DNA of 32,492 nt from Bacteroidota bacterium. Its GTDB lineage: Bacteria; Chloroflexota; Anaerolineae; Aggregatilineales; Phototrophicaceae. Shown one piece after another: positions 1 through 7,418 of this stretch; position 1 is the stretch's first letter, and each line of letters starts with the position of its first letter. The DNA is taken from NCBI GenBank assembly GCA_027492915.1, contig JAPUDW010000444.1:1-32492 (forward strand), read 5' to 3'. The notes below the pieces were generated by a model. It made no database searches. It was not told the DNA's origin and saw only the letters and a program-made list of their open reading frames with translations. Position numbers and translations under genes: made by a program.

Positions 1-26
1 CTTCTCGCCCCGGTGGCACGGGTATT

Positions 27-971
27 ATGCGCTTGCTGTTCAAGCAAGAAACGGTGCTGTTCATTATTCTGGTGATCGGTGTGCTGCTGCTTTCCACCCA
101 GACCGATAAATTCCTGACGAAAGAAAATATTCTCAATCAAGGCCGCTTGCTCACAGAAGTTGCCCTGATTGCTATGCCGATGACTTTCATTATCATCACC
201 GGCGGCATTGATTTGTCGGTCGGCTCGATCTTGGGGTTAACCGCGATTATGCTCGGCTATGGTTGGAAGAACATGGGGATGCCGCTCGAAGTCGCCATCG
301 TGTTCGCCATTGCGGTCGGCACGTTCGCGGGTTTCGTCAACGGTTTCTTTATCGTGAAGCTGGGCGTACCGCCGTTGATTATGACGCTGGCAACGCTGGC
401 GTTGTATCGCGGGTTGGCCGAAGGCATCAGCCAAGCGCGTTCAGTACGTGGCTACCCCGATTGGTTCTTCCAGTTAGGGCAGAAAGATTTTGCGGGTGTG
501 CCGACGCAGTTGTGGGTGGCGGTCATCGCTATCATCATCACCGGCATCGTCCTCGCGCGGACGACCTTTGGGCGCAGTTTGTATGCCATTGGGAATAATG
601 AACTCGGCGCACGTTTTTCCGGCATTCCAGTCGCCCGTGTTAAGCTGCTGATCTACACCTTCTCTGGCTTTATGGCGGCGCTGGCGGGGTATATCTATGT
701 CTCGCGCGTCAGCACCACCCGTTCCGATATGGGGACAGGCTTGGAACTGGACGTGATCGCGGCAGTCGTGTTGGGCGGCACCAGTATTTTCGGCGGCAGC
801 GGGACGGTGTTGGGTACTGTCATCGGGCTAATTATGATTCAACTGCTTAAAAATGGGTTGTCATTATCCGGCGTAAAGGGTGATGCTACTATCGTCATCG
901 TTGGTATCGTGCTCATCCTGTCGATTATGGTCAATAACTACATCCAGCGCCGCACAGGCGCGAGCGCATAG
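27..971 (+). CDS. Sugar ABC transporter permease, RbsC/RhaP family
   Basis: Inner-membrane permease of a carbohydrate ABC importer. The protein is almost entirely hydrophobic helices. It carries the family-typical stretch GGIDLSVGSILGLTA near residues 59-73 and the loop AIGNNELGARFSGIPV, which contacts the ATPase in RbsC/XylH/RhaP proteins. The C-terminal glycine-rich part VVLGGTSIFGGSGTVLG is also characteristic. The frame is open to the left edge of the window and no clear Shine-Dalgarno precedes the ATG, so the true start may lie outside and the gene may be 5' partial. The binding-protein gene follows 124 bases downstream. The substrate cannot be read from a permease; the neighbouring binding protein suggests a rhamnose or autoinducer-2-like sugar. 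Confidence 0.9.
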   Translation: MRLLFKQETVLFIILVIGVLLLSTQTDKFLTKENILNQGRLLTEVALIAMPMTFIIITGGIDLSVGSILGLTAIMLGYGWKNMGMPLEVAIVFAIAVGTFAGFVNGFFIVKLGVPPLIMTLATLALYRGLAEGISQARSVRGYPDWFFQLGQKDFAGVPTQLWVAVIAIIITGIVLARTTFGRSLYAIGNNELGARFSGIPVARVKLLIYTFSGFMAALAGYIYVSRVSTTRSDMGTGLELDVIAAVVLGGTSIFGGSGTVLGTVIGLIMIQLLKNGLSLSGVKGDATIVIVGIVLILSIMVNNYIQRRTGASA

Positions 972-977
972 TGCAAA

Positions 978-1005
978 TTGTATTATTGCTAACGAAGACT
1001 ATACT
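978..1005 (+). promoter_or_regulatory. Possible promoter before the sugar-binding protein gene
   Basis: A -10-like TATACT at 1000-1005 matches five of six consensus bases. A poor -35 (TTGTAT, 978-983) lies 16 bases upstream. A transcript would start near 1012. It would let the binding protein be made in excess of the permease. The -35 is weak, so this is tentative. Confidence 0.3.
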
Positions 1006-1011
1006 GTACTT

Positions 1012-1024
1012 TAAAGGAGGTGAT
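1012..1024 (+). promoter_or_regulatory. Extended Shine-Dalgarno match without a matching gene
   Basis: TAAAGGAGGTGAT is complementary over 13 bases to the usual bacterial 16S 3' tail (ATCACCTCCTTTA). It lies about 70 bases upstream of the chosen start at 1096, which has its own AGGAG at 1081-1085. An ATG at 1023 overlaps the motif, and a GTG at 1034 is followed at once by TAA. It may be a ribosome standby site, a leader peptide signal or an accident. Confidence 0.4.
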
Positions 1025-1095
1025 GCACAGGCGGTGTAAAAAGTTGAAGTCGTTTAGTTTCGTTAATAAGCATGATTCTGAGGAGAAAATTGCAA

Positions 1096-2256
1096 ATGTC
1101 GAAGAAACTATTTTTAGTCGTTATACTCGTACTTTCAATGGGCATGATCGCCGTTTTGCCCGCTCGTGCGCAAGACCTTTGGGACGGCGCGGATGATCTG
1201 GCAACGACACCGTTGGAATGCGCTGTAGCCGGTGGCGATGCGGCAGCGGTGGAAACCACACCGGAAGCCGAAGAAACCACAGCCGAAGCACCCGCTTATG
1301 ACGGTGGTCAGCCCACCAATGCCCCTGATCTGGCAGGCCAGCCGATCACCATCATCGACGTGCCGAAGCTGATCGGTATCGGCTACTTCGATGCAACCGC
1401 AGCCGGTATTCAAGAAGCGGCTGCCGAACTCGGTAACGTGTCTGCCAAGACCGACGGCCCGACCGAAGCCAATATTGACGACCAGATCACCTTCATTGAT
1501 AACGCCATTACCTCCGGCGTGAATGGTATCCTGTTCGCCGCCAACGATCCGGTTGCGATTGCTCCGGTTCTGACCAAGGCGCTCGAAGCTGGTATCCATG
1601 TCGTCGGTTACGATGCCAACAGCGAACCCGCTGCGCGTGAATGGTTTGTTAATCAGGCACAGTTCAACGGTATCGCCAAGGCGCTGATTGATAATCTGGT
1701 TGCCGAAAAGGGTGATGCTGCAAGCTTCGCCATTGTGACCAGCACCTTCACCACCCCCAATCAGGCGCGTTGGATTGCCGAAATGCAAGCCTACCAGCAG
1801 AAGTGCTTCCCGAACCTCGTCTGGTTGGAAACGGTCGAAGCACAGGAAGATGCCAAGCTCTCCTTCGATCAGGCGACCACCCTCATCAACAAGTACGGCG
1901 AAGATCTGGACGGTTTGCTGGGTATGACCAGCGTCGCAACCCCCAACTCGGCGGACGCGGTTACACAGGCCGGCCAGTGCGGTAACATCGCCGTCATCGG
2001 TCTGGCGACCCCGAATCCGATGAAGCCGTTTGTTGAAACTGACTGCGTGAAGTCGGTCGTTCTCTGGAACCCGATTGACCTTGGTTATGCGGCGGTTTAC
2101 GTCCTACGTGCCGCTGTCGATGGTACGCTGAAGCCCGGCGACACCTCGGTTGAGGCTGGTAAGCTCGGTACGCTTCAGGTCATCAACGGCAGCGAAATTC
2201 TGCTTGGGCCGGCGTTCACCTTCAACAAGGAAAACATCAACGACTTTGACTTCTAA
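1096..2256 (+). CDS. Sugar ABC transporter substrate-binding protein, RhaS-like
   Basis: Secreted or lipid-anchored binding protein that delivers a sugar to the upstream permease. The ATG at 1096 is chosen over the in-frame ATG at 1072 because AGGAG sits 10 bases before it and the product then begins directly with a signal peptide (MSKKLFLVVI onward, cleavage about ARA-QD at residue 25). A Glu/Thr/Ala-rich linker (ETTPEAEETTAEAP) follows. The mature part is a type I periplasmic-binding fold: PKLIGIGYFDATAAG, then DDQITFIDNAITSGVNGILF and VVGYDANSEPAAREWFVNQA. This last stretch resembles the D/N-S-x-x-x-AR-x-x-FVNQA region of RhaS and LsrB proteins. Sugar specificity is an inference. The hydrolase and aldolase downstream suggest a shared pathway. 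Confidence 0.88.
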   Translation: MSKKLFLVVILVLSMGMIAVLPARAQDLWDGADDLATTPLECAVAGGDAAAVETTPEAEETTAEAPAYDGGQPTNAPDLAGQPITIIDVPKLIGIGYFDATAAGIQEAAAELGNVSAKTDGPTEANIDDQITFIDNAITSGVNGILFAANDPVAIAPVLTKALEAGIHVVGYDANSEPAAREWFVNQAQFNGIAKALIDNLVAEKGDAASFAIVTSTFTTPNQARWIAEMQAYQQKCFPNLVWLETVEAQEDAKLSFDQATTLINKYGEDLDGLLGMTSVATPNSADAVTQAGQCGNIAVIGLATPNPMKPFVETDCVKSVVLWNPIDLGYAAVYVLRAAVDGTLKPGDTSVEAGKLGTLQVINGSEILLGPAFTFNKENINDFDF

Positions 2257-2300
2257 AGTTGTCGATGTTCCTCAGGGCGCACGGGTAAAACGAACGTAAT

Positions 2301-2339
2301 GCGGCGGCTTCTTTGGGCTGGTGCCACGCGAGCAGCCGC
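2301..2339 (+). terminator. Weak stem-loop after the binding-protein gene
   Basis: GCGGCGGCT at 2301-2309 pairs with AGCAGCCGC at 2331-2339 with one mismatch and a 21-base loop, followed only by TTTAC. It could be a weak terminator or mRNA-stabilising structure 45 bases after the stop codon. Confidence 0.3.
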
Positions 2340-2376
2340 TTTACTTAAACGTTAAAACTCTATAGCGCGTCATTCT

Positions 2377-2410
2377 ATAGGGGCAGGTATAATGATGTGC
2401 CTGCCCCTAT
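2377..2410 (+). repeat. Perfect 11-bp inverted repeat in the leader of the GH37 gene
   Basis: ATAGGGGCAGG (2377-2387) and CCTGCCCCTAT (2400-2410) are exact reverse complements around a 12-base loop that contains TATAAT (2388-2393). The right arm ends 8 bases before the ribosome-binding site of the next gene. It can be read as a terminator, a repressor operator over a -10 box, or a member of the interspersed palindrome family with GTAGGG/CCCTAC-like ends. Confidence 0.6.
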
Positions 2411-2429
2411 CTATTTATCGGAGCATTGT

Positions 2430-3605
2430 ATGTCGTACCAACCTGTCCTTGATTACATCACCGATTTTTGGCCGCAGCTTATCCGCCAACAAACCGTCGA
2501 TGAGCAAACTCGTATCGGCTTGCCATACCCCTACATTGTTCCGGGCGACGGTGAGATGTTTCAGGAGATGTATTACTGGGACAGCTTTTTCGAGGCGCTC
2601 GGTGTGGTTGGTACGCCCCACGATCAGTTGGTCATCAACATGACCGGCAATATGCTGTATCTGTTCAACCGTTTTGGGGTCATTCCGAACGGCAGCCGCT
2701 ATTACTTCCTCTCGCGCAGCCAGCCGCCGATTTTGAACGAGATGATCTGGCTGTCCTACGATATTCTGAAGGCGAAAGATGCACCTGCCGCCGAAGCCTT
2801 CCTTGACCGCGCGATGGATGCCTCGCAGCGGGAGCACGAAACCGTGTGGCACGGCACTGCACAGCCGCACAAACGCCTGATGCTCGAAGGGTTGTCCCGT
2901 TATTACGATATTAATGTGCTGGATATGCTGGCCTCCTGCGAAAGCGGTTGGGATCATTCCACGCGCTGCGACGACCGCTGGTTACAACATCTGCCGGTCG
3001 ATTTGAATTCGATTCTCTACCGCCGTGAACGCGATTACGAACGCTACGCCACCATGCGCGGCGACAGTGCCGCAGCCGCGAGTTGGGCGGAACGTGCCGA
3101 CAAGCGCCGTGATGCCATCCGTGAACTGATGTGGGACGGCGAACAGGGCTTTTACTTTGACTACGATATGGCGAATGAAGGGGTGAACCCGACCGTATCG
3201 CTGGCTGGGTTTTTCACACTTTGGGCGAAGCTGGCAACACCGGAAGAAGCGGCGCGTATCGTTCAGGATTGGCTGCCACGCTTCGAGTTCCCCGGTGGCT
3301 TGGTGACTTCGCTCGACTCGAAAGCTGGTCGCCAATGGGCATACCCGAACGGGTGGGCACCCTTGAACTGGATCGTGGTGGAAGGGCTGCGTAATTATGG
3401 CTTTGACACCGAGGCGCGGCGGGTTATGAGCAAGTGGTGTGATAACTGCGCGGCTGTTTTCAACCTGACCGGCGCAATGTGGGAAAAGTACAATGTGGTT
3501 GAAATTGGTGGCCGCGAAGAAGGCGGGCTTTACGGCTCGGTACGCGGCTTCGGCTGGAGCAACGGCGTATTTGTGGACTTTGCCCGCAAACTGGCGGGTA
3601 AATAG
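2430..3605 (+). CDS. GH37 (trehalase-family) glycoside hydrolase, cytoplasmic
   Basis: Predicted inverting glycosidase of the trehalase family with an (alpha/alpha)6 barrel. The ATG at 2430 (CGGAGC just upstream) gives 391 residues. The first trehalase signature is seen as PGDGEMFQEMYYWDS at 38-52 and the second as QWAYPNGWAP at 302-311. The acid/base candidate is Asp175 in ESGWDHSTR, and the base candidate is Glu352 in WEKYNV, at the positions expected from E. coli TreA/TreF. There is no signal peptide, and the protein is about 150 residues shorter than classical trehalases, so it acts inside the cell and may take another disaccharide or glycoside. It sits between the sugar transporter and an aldolase, which suggests it processes the imported compound. 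Family assignment is firm; substrate is unknown. Confidence 0.85.
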   Translation: MSYQPVLDYITDFWPQLIRQQTVDEQTRIGLPYPYIVPGDGEMFQEMYYWDSFFEALGVVGTPHDQLVINMTGNMLYLFNRFGVIPNGSRYYFLSRSQPPILNEMIWLSYDILKAKDAPAAEAFLDRAMDASQREHETVWHGTAQPHKRLMLEGLSRYYDINVLDMLASCESGWDHSTRCDDRWLQHLPVDLNSILYRRERDYERYATMRGDSAAAASWAERADKRRDAIRELMWDGEQGFYFDYDMANEGVNPTVSLAGFFTLWAKLATPEEAARIVQDWLPRFEFPGGLVTSLDSKAGRQWAYPNGWAPLNWIVVEGLRNYGFDTEARRVMSKWCDNCAAVFNLTGAMWEKYNVVEIGGREEGGLYGSVRGFGWSNGVFVDFARKLAGK

Positions 3606-3629
3606 AATAGTGCCGAGTAGATGAATGTT

Positions 3630-3653
3630 GGATGCACAGCCGTGCATCCCTAC
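3630..3653. repeat. Palindromic intergenic element (gatgcac core)
   Basis: GGATGCAC (3630-3637) pairs perfectly with GTGCATCC (3642-3649) around AGCC, and the right end reads CCCTAC like other palindromes in this window. It lies between the GH37 and aldolase genes. The run of T expected for an intrinsic terminator is absent. Confidence 0.5.
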
Positions 3654-3699
3654 ATGAAAATTAATTAGACAATAATCGCTATCGACTAAGGACATGAAC

Positions 3700-4458
3700 A
3701 TGACCACGCTTGCCCCGCTGCTCGAAATGACCCGCACCATCGGGCAGCCGCATATGGATTACGTCATTATTGGCGAGGGCAACACCTCCTGCCGGATTGA
3801 TGCTGATTCGTTCTGGATTAAGGCCAGCGGTCAGCAGATGAATAACATTACCGGGGCGGGTTTTGTGGCGGTTCGGTTCGCGCCCATTTTGGCGATGCTC
3901 GACCAACCGGCGGGTGATCTTGCCGCGCAGAAGGCGATCATGCAGGCGGCGAAGGTAGATGCCACCACCACGGCGATTCCTTCGGTTGAAGTGACCTTTC
4001 ATGCGATGCTGCTCCACGAATGTCAGGTGGCGTACATCGGGCATACGCACGCGACCGCCGTGAACCGGATTATGTGCAGCCCCCGTGGGCGTGATTTCGC
4101 AGCGAACCGCATGTTCCCCGACGAAGCGGTACTCTGCGGGCCGGAGTCGGTTTATGTGCCGTATGTTGATCCCGGTTTACCGCTGGCGCTGGCGATCCGT
4201 GACGGGGTGCGGGCGCATATGGGCGAGTGGGGTGAAGCCCCCAAAGTTATCCTGCTGGCGAATCATGGGGTGATCGCGCTAGGCAATTCTCCGCAGGAAA
4301 TCCTCAATATTACGGCGATGACGGTGAAAGCGGCGCATATTTTCGCCGGTGCTGCCAGTATGGGCGGCCCGAACTTCCTTTCGCGTGAGGATGTGCTGCA
4401 TATCGTCCAGCGACCGGATGAAATCTACCGCCGGAATTTGTTTGTTGACAGTCGGTAG
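3700..4458 (+). CDS. Class II aldolase/adducin family protein (FucA/AraD-like)
   Basis: Zinc-dependent aldolase or epimerase-type enzyme acting on a sugar phosphate. The ATG at 3700 is preferred over 3694 because TAAGGA (3687-3692) lies 7 bases before it but only one base before 3694. Seen in the sequence: the phosphate-binding GEGNTSCR near residue 26, SGQQM, the PSVEVTFHAMLL segment whose Glu matches the catalytic glutamate of L-fuculose-1-phosphate aldolase, the zinc ligands in GHTHA, and a third histidine in LANHGVIALG. Its length, about 250 residues, is normal for the family. It is the last gene of the sugar block. An aldolase role is more likely than a ribulose-phosphate 4-epimerase role, but the sequence alone does not decide. 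Confidence 0.85.
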   Translation: MTTLAPLLEMTRTIGQPHMDYVIIGEGNTSCRIDADSFWIKASGQQMNNITGAGFVAVRFAPILAMLDQPAGDLAAQKAIMQAAKVDATTTAIPSVEVTFHAMLLHECQVAYIGHTHATAVNRIMCSPRGRDFAANRMFPDEAVLCGPESVYVPYVDPGLPLALAIRDGVRAHMGEWGEAPKVILLANHGVIALGNSPQEILNITAMTVKAAHIFAGAASMGGPNFLSREDVLHIVQRPDEIYRRNLFVDSR

Positions 4459-5372
4459 TTGTCAGTCAGCAGTCAAAAACCAATACAAATTGCCAAGAGC
4501 GCCAAGGTGATTTTGTCGGCGATGGCGGCGTCGCCATAACCCGTTTTATGGCGGAAATGTCATTCTAGCGGCGGATCGCTCGGCTGTAACCACGGCAATT
4601 TTGGCAAAAGGTGTGCCGCCCCGTAAAGGGACTATAGCCGCCATTATTGCCAAGCTTTTTATTTGCAGCGGTGGAAGGTCGCTTCGCTGCTGCAATGGTT
4701 GCTGCAAAATAGTCGTTAGTCCACAGCTATCAGTCGCCAGCTTAAGGCAAATGCAAAGTCGCCAGTCCCCAGCTTACGCGCAAAACCAAGAGCATTCATG
4801 CAGCCCTCACCCCACACTCGCTAACGACGCTCGTAGCCTCTCCCAACCGCTGAGTATAGATAGGATAGGGAGAGCAAATGCGGGATTTGTCAACGCCACC
4901 TACGACTTACATCCAGCCGTATCAATAGCATAATCGAACCTATATCGTTTAGGGTGACCATTTGGAAGACCATTTGGTAGCTTTTAACGTTGATTGGCAG
5001 CAGCAGGGTTGTAAGGTTGGCAGATGGTTGGAAAACGATTTGCCGACAAACCTGATTCAAACGTAGGTGATAATAGTTTGAAGTTGGATGTGGCAAGTTC
5101 AAGCTAGAAGAATTGCAGTGGTTCTGCGGATGCAGCGCACTTCGCCCTTATGCTGTGAACGGATTAATGGGTTTGCAGTGATGCGGACTGGAAGAATCCT
5201 GCCACTACGATATGAACCTATTTGTGTGAACGATGCGGCATTACATACGGCTTGACCACCAACTCATACAAAGTTTCGTGCCTGCTTTTTGTCGTATCCT
5301 ACTCATGCGATGTGTACCAGAAAAGTTAAACTGCGCTCTTAGGGAAATTACACAAAGGAGCGCCGCATACAG
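4459..5372. other. Gene-free region with repeat remnants
   Basis: About 910 bases with no convincing gene. The few open frames lack ribosome-binding sites and recognisable composition. Contents: a reverse-orientation copy of the cttggcg-type repeat at about 4490-4510; a small inverted repeat ATGGCG/CGCCAT at 4522-4537; a run of degenerate agtcgccag/agtccccag units at about 4711-4775; and the CTCTCCC element at 4804-4874. Nothing that folds like a tRNA was seen. Confidence 0.6.
4804..4874. repeat. CCCTCACCCC...CTCTCCC / GGGAGAG hairpin element
   Basis: The stretch starts with CCCTCACCCC and carries CTCTCCC (4838-4844) opposite GGGAGAG (4868-4874). A second, better-paired member in opposite orientation is at 27184-27227, and a diverged member follows the BtuC-like gene near 30635-30670. 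Such elements are dispersed repeats in this genome type; no function is visible. Confidence 0.5.
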
Positions 5373-5828
5373 ATGACAGACATTATCATTCGTTATGCCA
5401 CGTTGGATGATTTCCCCCGCGTCAAAATCCTCTTGCAACGCTGCCACTTATCCACCGAAGGCTTATTTGAACCGGGGACGCAGTGCTGGTTGATCGAAGA
5501 ATTTGGTAAGCACGACATCGTGGGTGTTGCCGCCGTCGAATTTGGGGACTCGGCGGCGCTGCTGCGCAGTGTGGGTATCGACCCTGTGTTTCGCAAACAG
5601 GGGTTGGGGGGCGCATTGACGAATACTGCTTTCGAAGGCTGCCGGATGGCTGGCCGCAGCATCGTCTACTGCTTCAGCACAGGGGCGGGCAGTTATTGGC
5701 AGCGCTTCGGCTTCCGCGAAGTACCGGTGAACGAGGTGGCACATGCGCTCCCCGACAGCCCCCAGCTCATTTATTTCGAACGGGTCGGTTGGCTGCCGAC
5801 GGAGATCGCGTGGCGCAAAGATTTGTAA
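5373..5828 (+). CDS. GNAT family N-acetyltransferase
   Basis: A 151-residue acetyl-CoA-dependent acetyltransferase. The acetyl-CoA pyrophosphate-binding motif appears as VFRKQGLGGAL (about residues 73-83), preceded by the beta-strand LLRSVGID. The C-terminal GNAT strand and turn is YWQRFGFREV. The arrangement, with an LLRS strand and a compact length, resembles the ArsN2-like branch, but the acceptor cannot be told. AAAGGAG at 5354-5360 precedes the ATG with a rather long spacing of 12. It is flanked by long non-coding stretches and looks monocistronic. Confidence 0.85.
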   Translation: MTDIIIRYATLDDFPRVKILLQRCHLSTEGLFEPGTQCWLIEEFGKHDIVGVAAVEFGDSAALLRSVGIDPVFRKQGLGGALTNTAFEGCRMAGRSIVYCFSTGAGSYWQRFGFREVPVNEVAHALPDSPQLIYFERVGWLPTEIAWRKDL

Positions 5829-5985
5829 CATTTTGGCATCGAAAGGCGACTCGTATGCGTTACCGCTGCTCTATGACAAGCCTATTAAACAGAACCTTGG
5901 GTGGGGCTTACGCAGGCCGTTCTTCTAGTGACAATATGCACAAGGATTACGCCAAAAATTCAGCTATTAATCTGCGGTTCATTTT

Positions 5986-6014
5986 TTGACAGGTTGCCAT
6001 AATTACGGTAGACT
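5986..6014 (+). promoter_or_regulatory. Sigma-70-type promoter of the amino acid transporter operon
   Basis: A perfect -35 hexamer TTGACA (5986-5991) is followed after exactly 17 bases by TAGACT (6009-6014), four of six matches to TATAAT. It lies about 90 bases upstream of the binding-protein start and faces the right way. Confidence 0.6.
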
Positions 6015-6104
6015 GCCCTAAGATTTCGGCAAATGGCTAGTACCATCTAAAGCCGCGCTGATTTTTAATTAGGTTGTTTAAGCTTTTACAAGGAGTGGGT
6101 TTCT

Positions 6105-7151
6105 ATGCTTAAGCGTCTTTCTGTAATCGTAGGATTATCTGCAATGCTCGTTGGTGTGGTTGGCGTTGCCACCGCGCAGGACGCCGTTGCACTTGGCCCC
6201 GTTACCCAACGTGTCATTGATCGTGGCGAAGTCATTTGCGGCGCCAACAAGGGCGGTCTGGCTGGTTTCGCCGTCGTCAATGACGCGGGTGAATGGGAAG
6301 GCTTCGATGTTGATTTCTGCCGCGCCGTAGCTGCCGCCGTCCTCGGTGATGCCAGCAAGGTGAGTTTCCGCCCGTTGGAAGCCGGCGAACGTCAGGCTGC
6401 TATCCAGTCCGAAGAAATCGACATTATGTCGCGCAACACCACCTTCACACTCAGCCGTGATGCGGTCTGGGGTGCAGACTTTTCGCCCACTACCTTCTAT
6501 GATGGTCAGGGTATGATGGTCAAGGCCGACAGCGGTATCACCGATCTCGCTGGCCTCGCAGACATGGTCATTTGCGTTCAGAGTGGTACCACCACTGAAC
6601 TTAACCTCGCTGACCAGATGAGCATCGCAGGTGTGGACTATGAACCCAAGGTGTACGCTGAAGCTGCCGCCACATGGGATGCATTCGTTCAGAGTCAATG
6701 CGATGCCTTCACCACCGACAAGAGCGGTCTGATTGCCTACAAGGGCAGCAGCGCCGACCCCAGCCTGTACTCCATTCTGGATGTGACCATGAGCAAGGAA
6801 CCCCTTGGCCCGTTGGTTCCCCAGTCTGACCCGCAATGGGGCGACATTGTTCGCTGGACTGTTTATGCCACTATTCAGGCTGAAGAATATGGTATCACCA
6901 GCGCCAACGTCGATGAATTCTTGACCAGCGATGTGCCGGAAATCCAGCGCTTCCTCGGTCAGGGCGACAACGCCATCGGTTCGCTCTATGGCATTCCGAA
7001 TGACTTTGCCGTGACTGTCATCAAGCAGGTCGGTAACTACGGTGAAATTTTCAATCGTAACCTCGGCCCGGACACCCCCTTCAACCTTGGTCGTGGTATC
7101 AACGACCTGTGGACCAACGGTGGTCTGCTGTACTCGCCGCCGTTCCGCTAG
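6105..7151 (+). CDS. aapJ: General L-amino acid ABC transporter substrate-binding protein
   Basis: Extracytoplasmic receptor of an AapJ/BztA-type amino acid importer, 348 residues, the usual family length. The signal peptide MLKRLSVIVGLSAML continues to about ATA-QD. The mature start (RVIDRGEVICGANKGGLAGF) is characteristic of AapJ, as are EGFDVDFCRAVAAAVLGD, the RQAAIQSEEIDIMSRNTT segment and GADFSPTTFYDGQGMMV. AAGGAG lies at a normal distance before the ATG. It is first in the operon with two permeases and an ATPase. A strong hairpin after it probably raises its share of mRNA. The gene symbol follows the family, not proven substrate range. Confidence 0.92.
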   Translation: MLKRLSVIVGLSAMLVGVVGVATAQDAVALGPVTQRVIDRGEVICGANKGGLAGFAVVNDAGEWEGFDVDFCRAVAAAVLGDASKVSFRPLEAGERQAAIQSEEIDIMSRNTTFTLSRDAVWGADFSPTTFYDGQGMMVKADSGITDLAGLADMVICVQSGTTTELNLADQMSIAGVDYEPKVYAEAAATWDAFVQSQCDAFTTDKSGLIAYKGSSADPSLYSILDVTMSKEPLGPLVPQSDPQWGDIVRWTVYATIQAEEYGITSANVDEFLTSDVPEIQRFLGQGDNAIGSLYGIPNDFAVTVIKQVGNYGEIFNRNLGPDTPFNLGRGINDLWTNGGLLYSPPFR

Positions 7152-7179
7152 GGAACAGCCGCAGTTTGAAGTTTATAAC

Positions 7180-7210
7180 GATAAGGGCGACGCACTCCGT
7201 CGCCCTTATC
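7180..7210 (+). promoter_or_regulatory. Intercistronic hairpin after the binding-protein gene
   Basis: GATAAGGGCGACG (7180-7192) pairs perfectly with CGTCGCCCTTATC (7198-7210), a 13-bp stem with a five-base loop. No U-run follows directly. It most likely blocks 3' exonucleases or partly terminates transcription, giving more binding protein than permease, as in other ABC operons. Confidence 0.7.
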
Positions 7211-7259
7211 TAATCAAAATATTGGCTTATTTTTAACAACACACATTTATTGCTGATTT

Positions 7260-7285
7260 TAGGGAATGGTCAATGCTATTCCGTT
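7260..7285. repeat. Imperfect palindrome, tagggaatggtc type
   Basis: GGAAT (7263-7267) and ATTCC (7278-7282) flank a core; the sequence TAGGGAATGGTC...ATTCCGTT also occurs at 27151-27177, where the palindrome is perfect. It lies between the first and second genes of the aap operon. Confidence 0.45.
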
Positions 7286-7418
7286 GAACAGACCGTTTAC
7301 ACATTCGCCCCACACCTTATGAACGGGTTTCCTCCGCTGGTTACAGGGAGGCTGCATACTTCGTTGGTGCGGTGGGGTTTTCCAAAATTGCCCGTCCCAG
7401 AGATCTAAGGTCGAGATT

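Noticed and set aside
4711..4775. agtcgccag-like units as a possible CRISPR or tandem array
   Set aside because: Units are degenerate, unevenly spaced and without spacer-repeat structure.
4601..4933. Open frame of 110 codons in the gap after the aldolase gene
   Set aside because: It starts with a TTG without a ribosome-binding site, has Ser/Cys-rich low-quality sequence, and runs through repeat elements.
5696..5989. Open frames overlapping the end of the GNAT gene
   Set aside because: They are shadows of the acetyltransferase frame and extend only into non-coding sequence.
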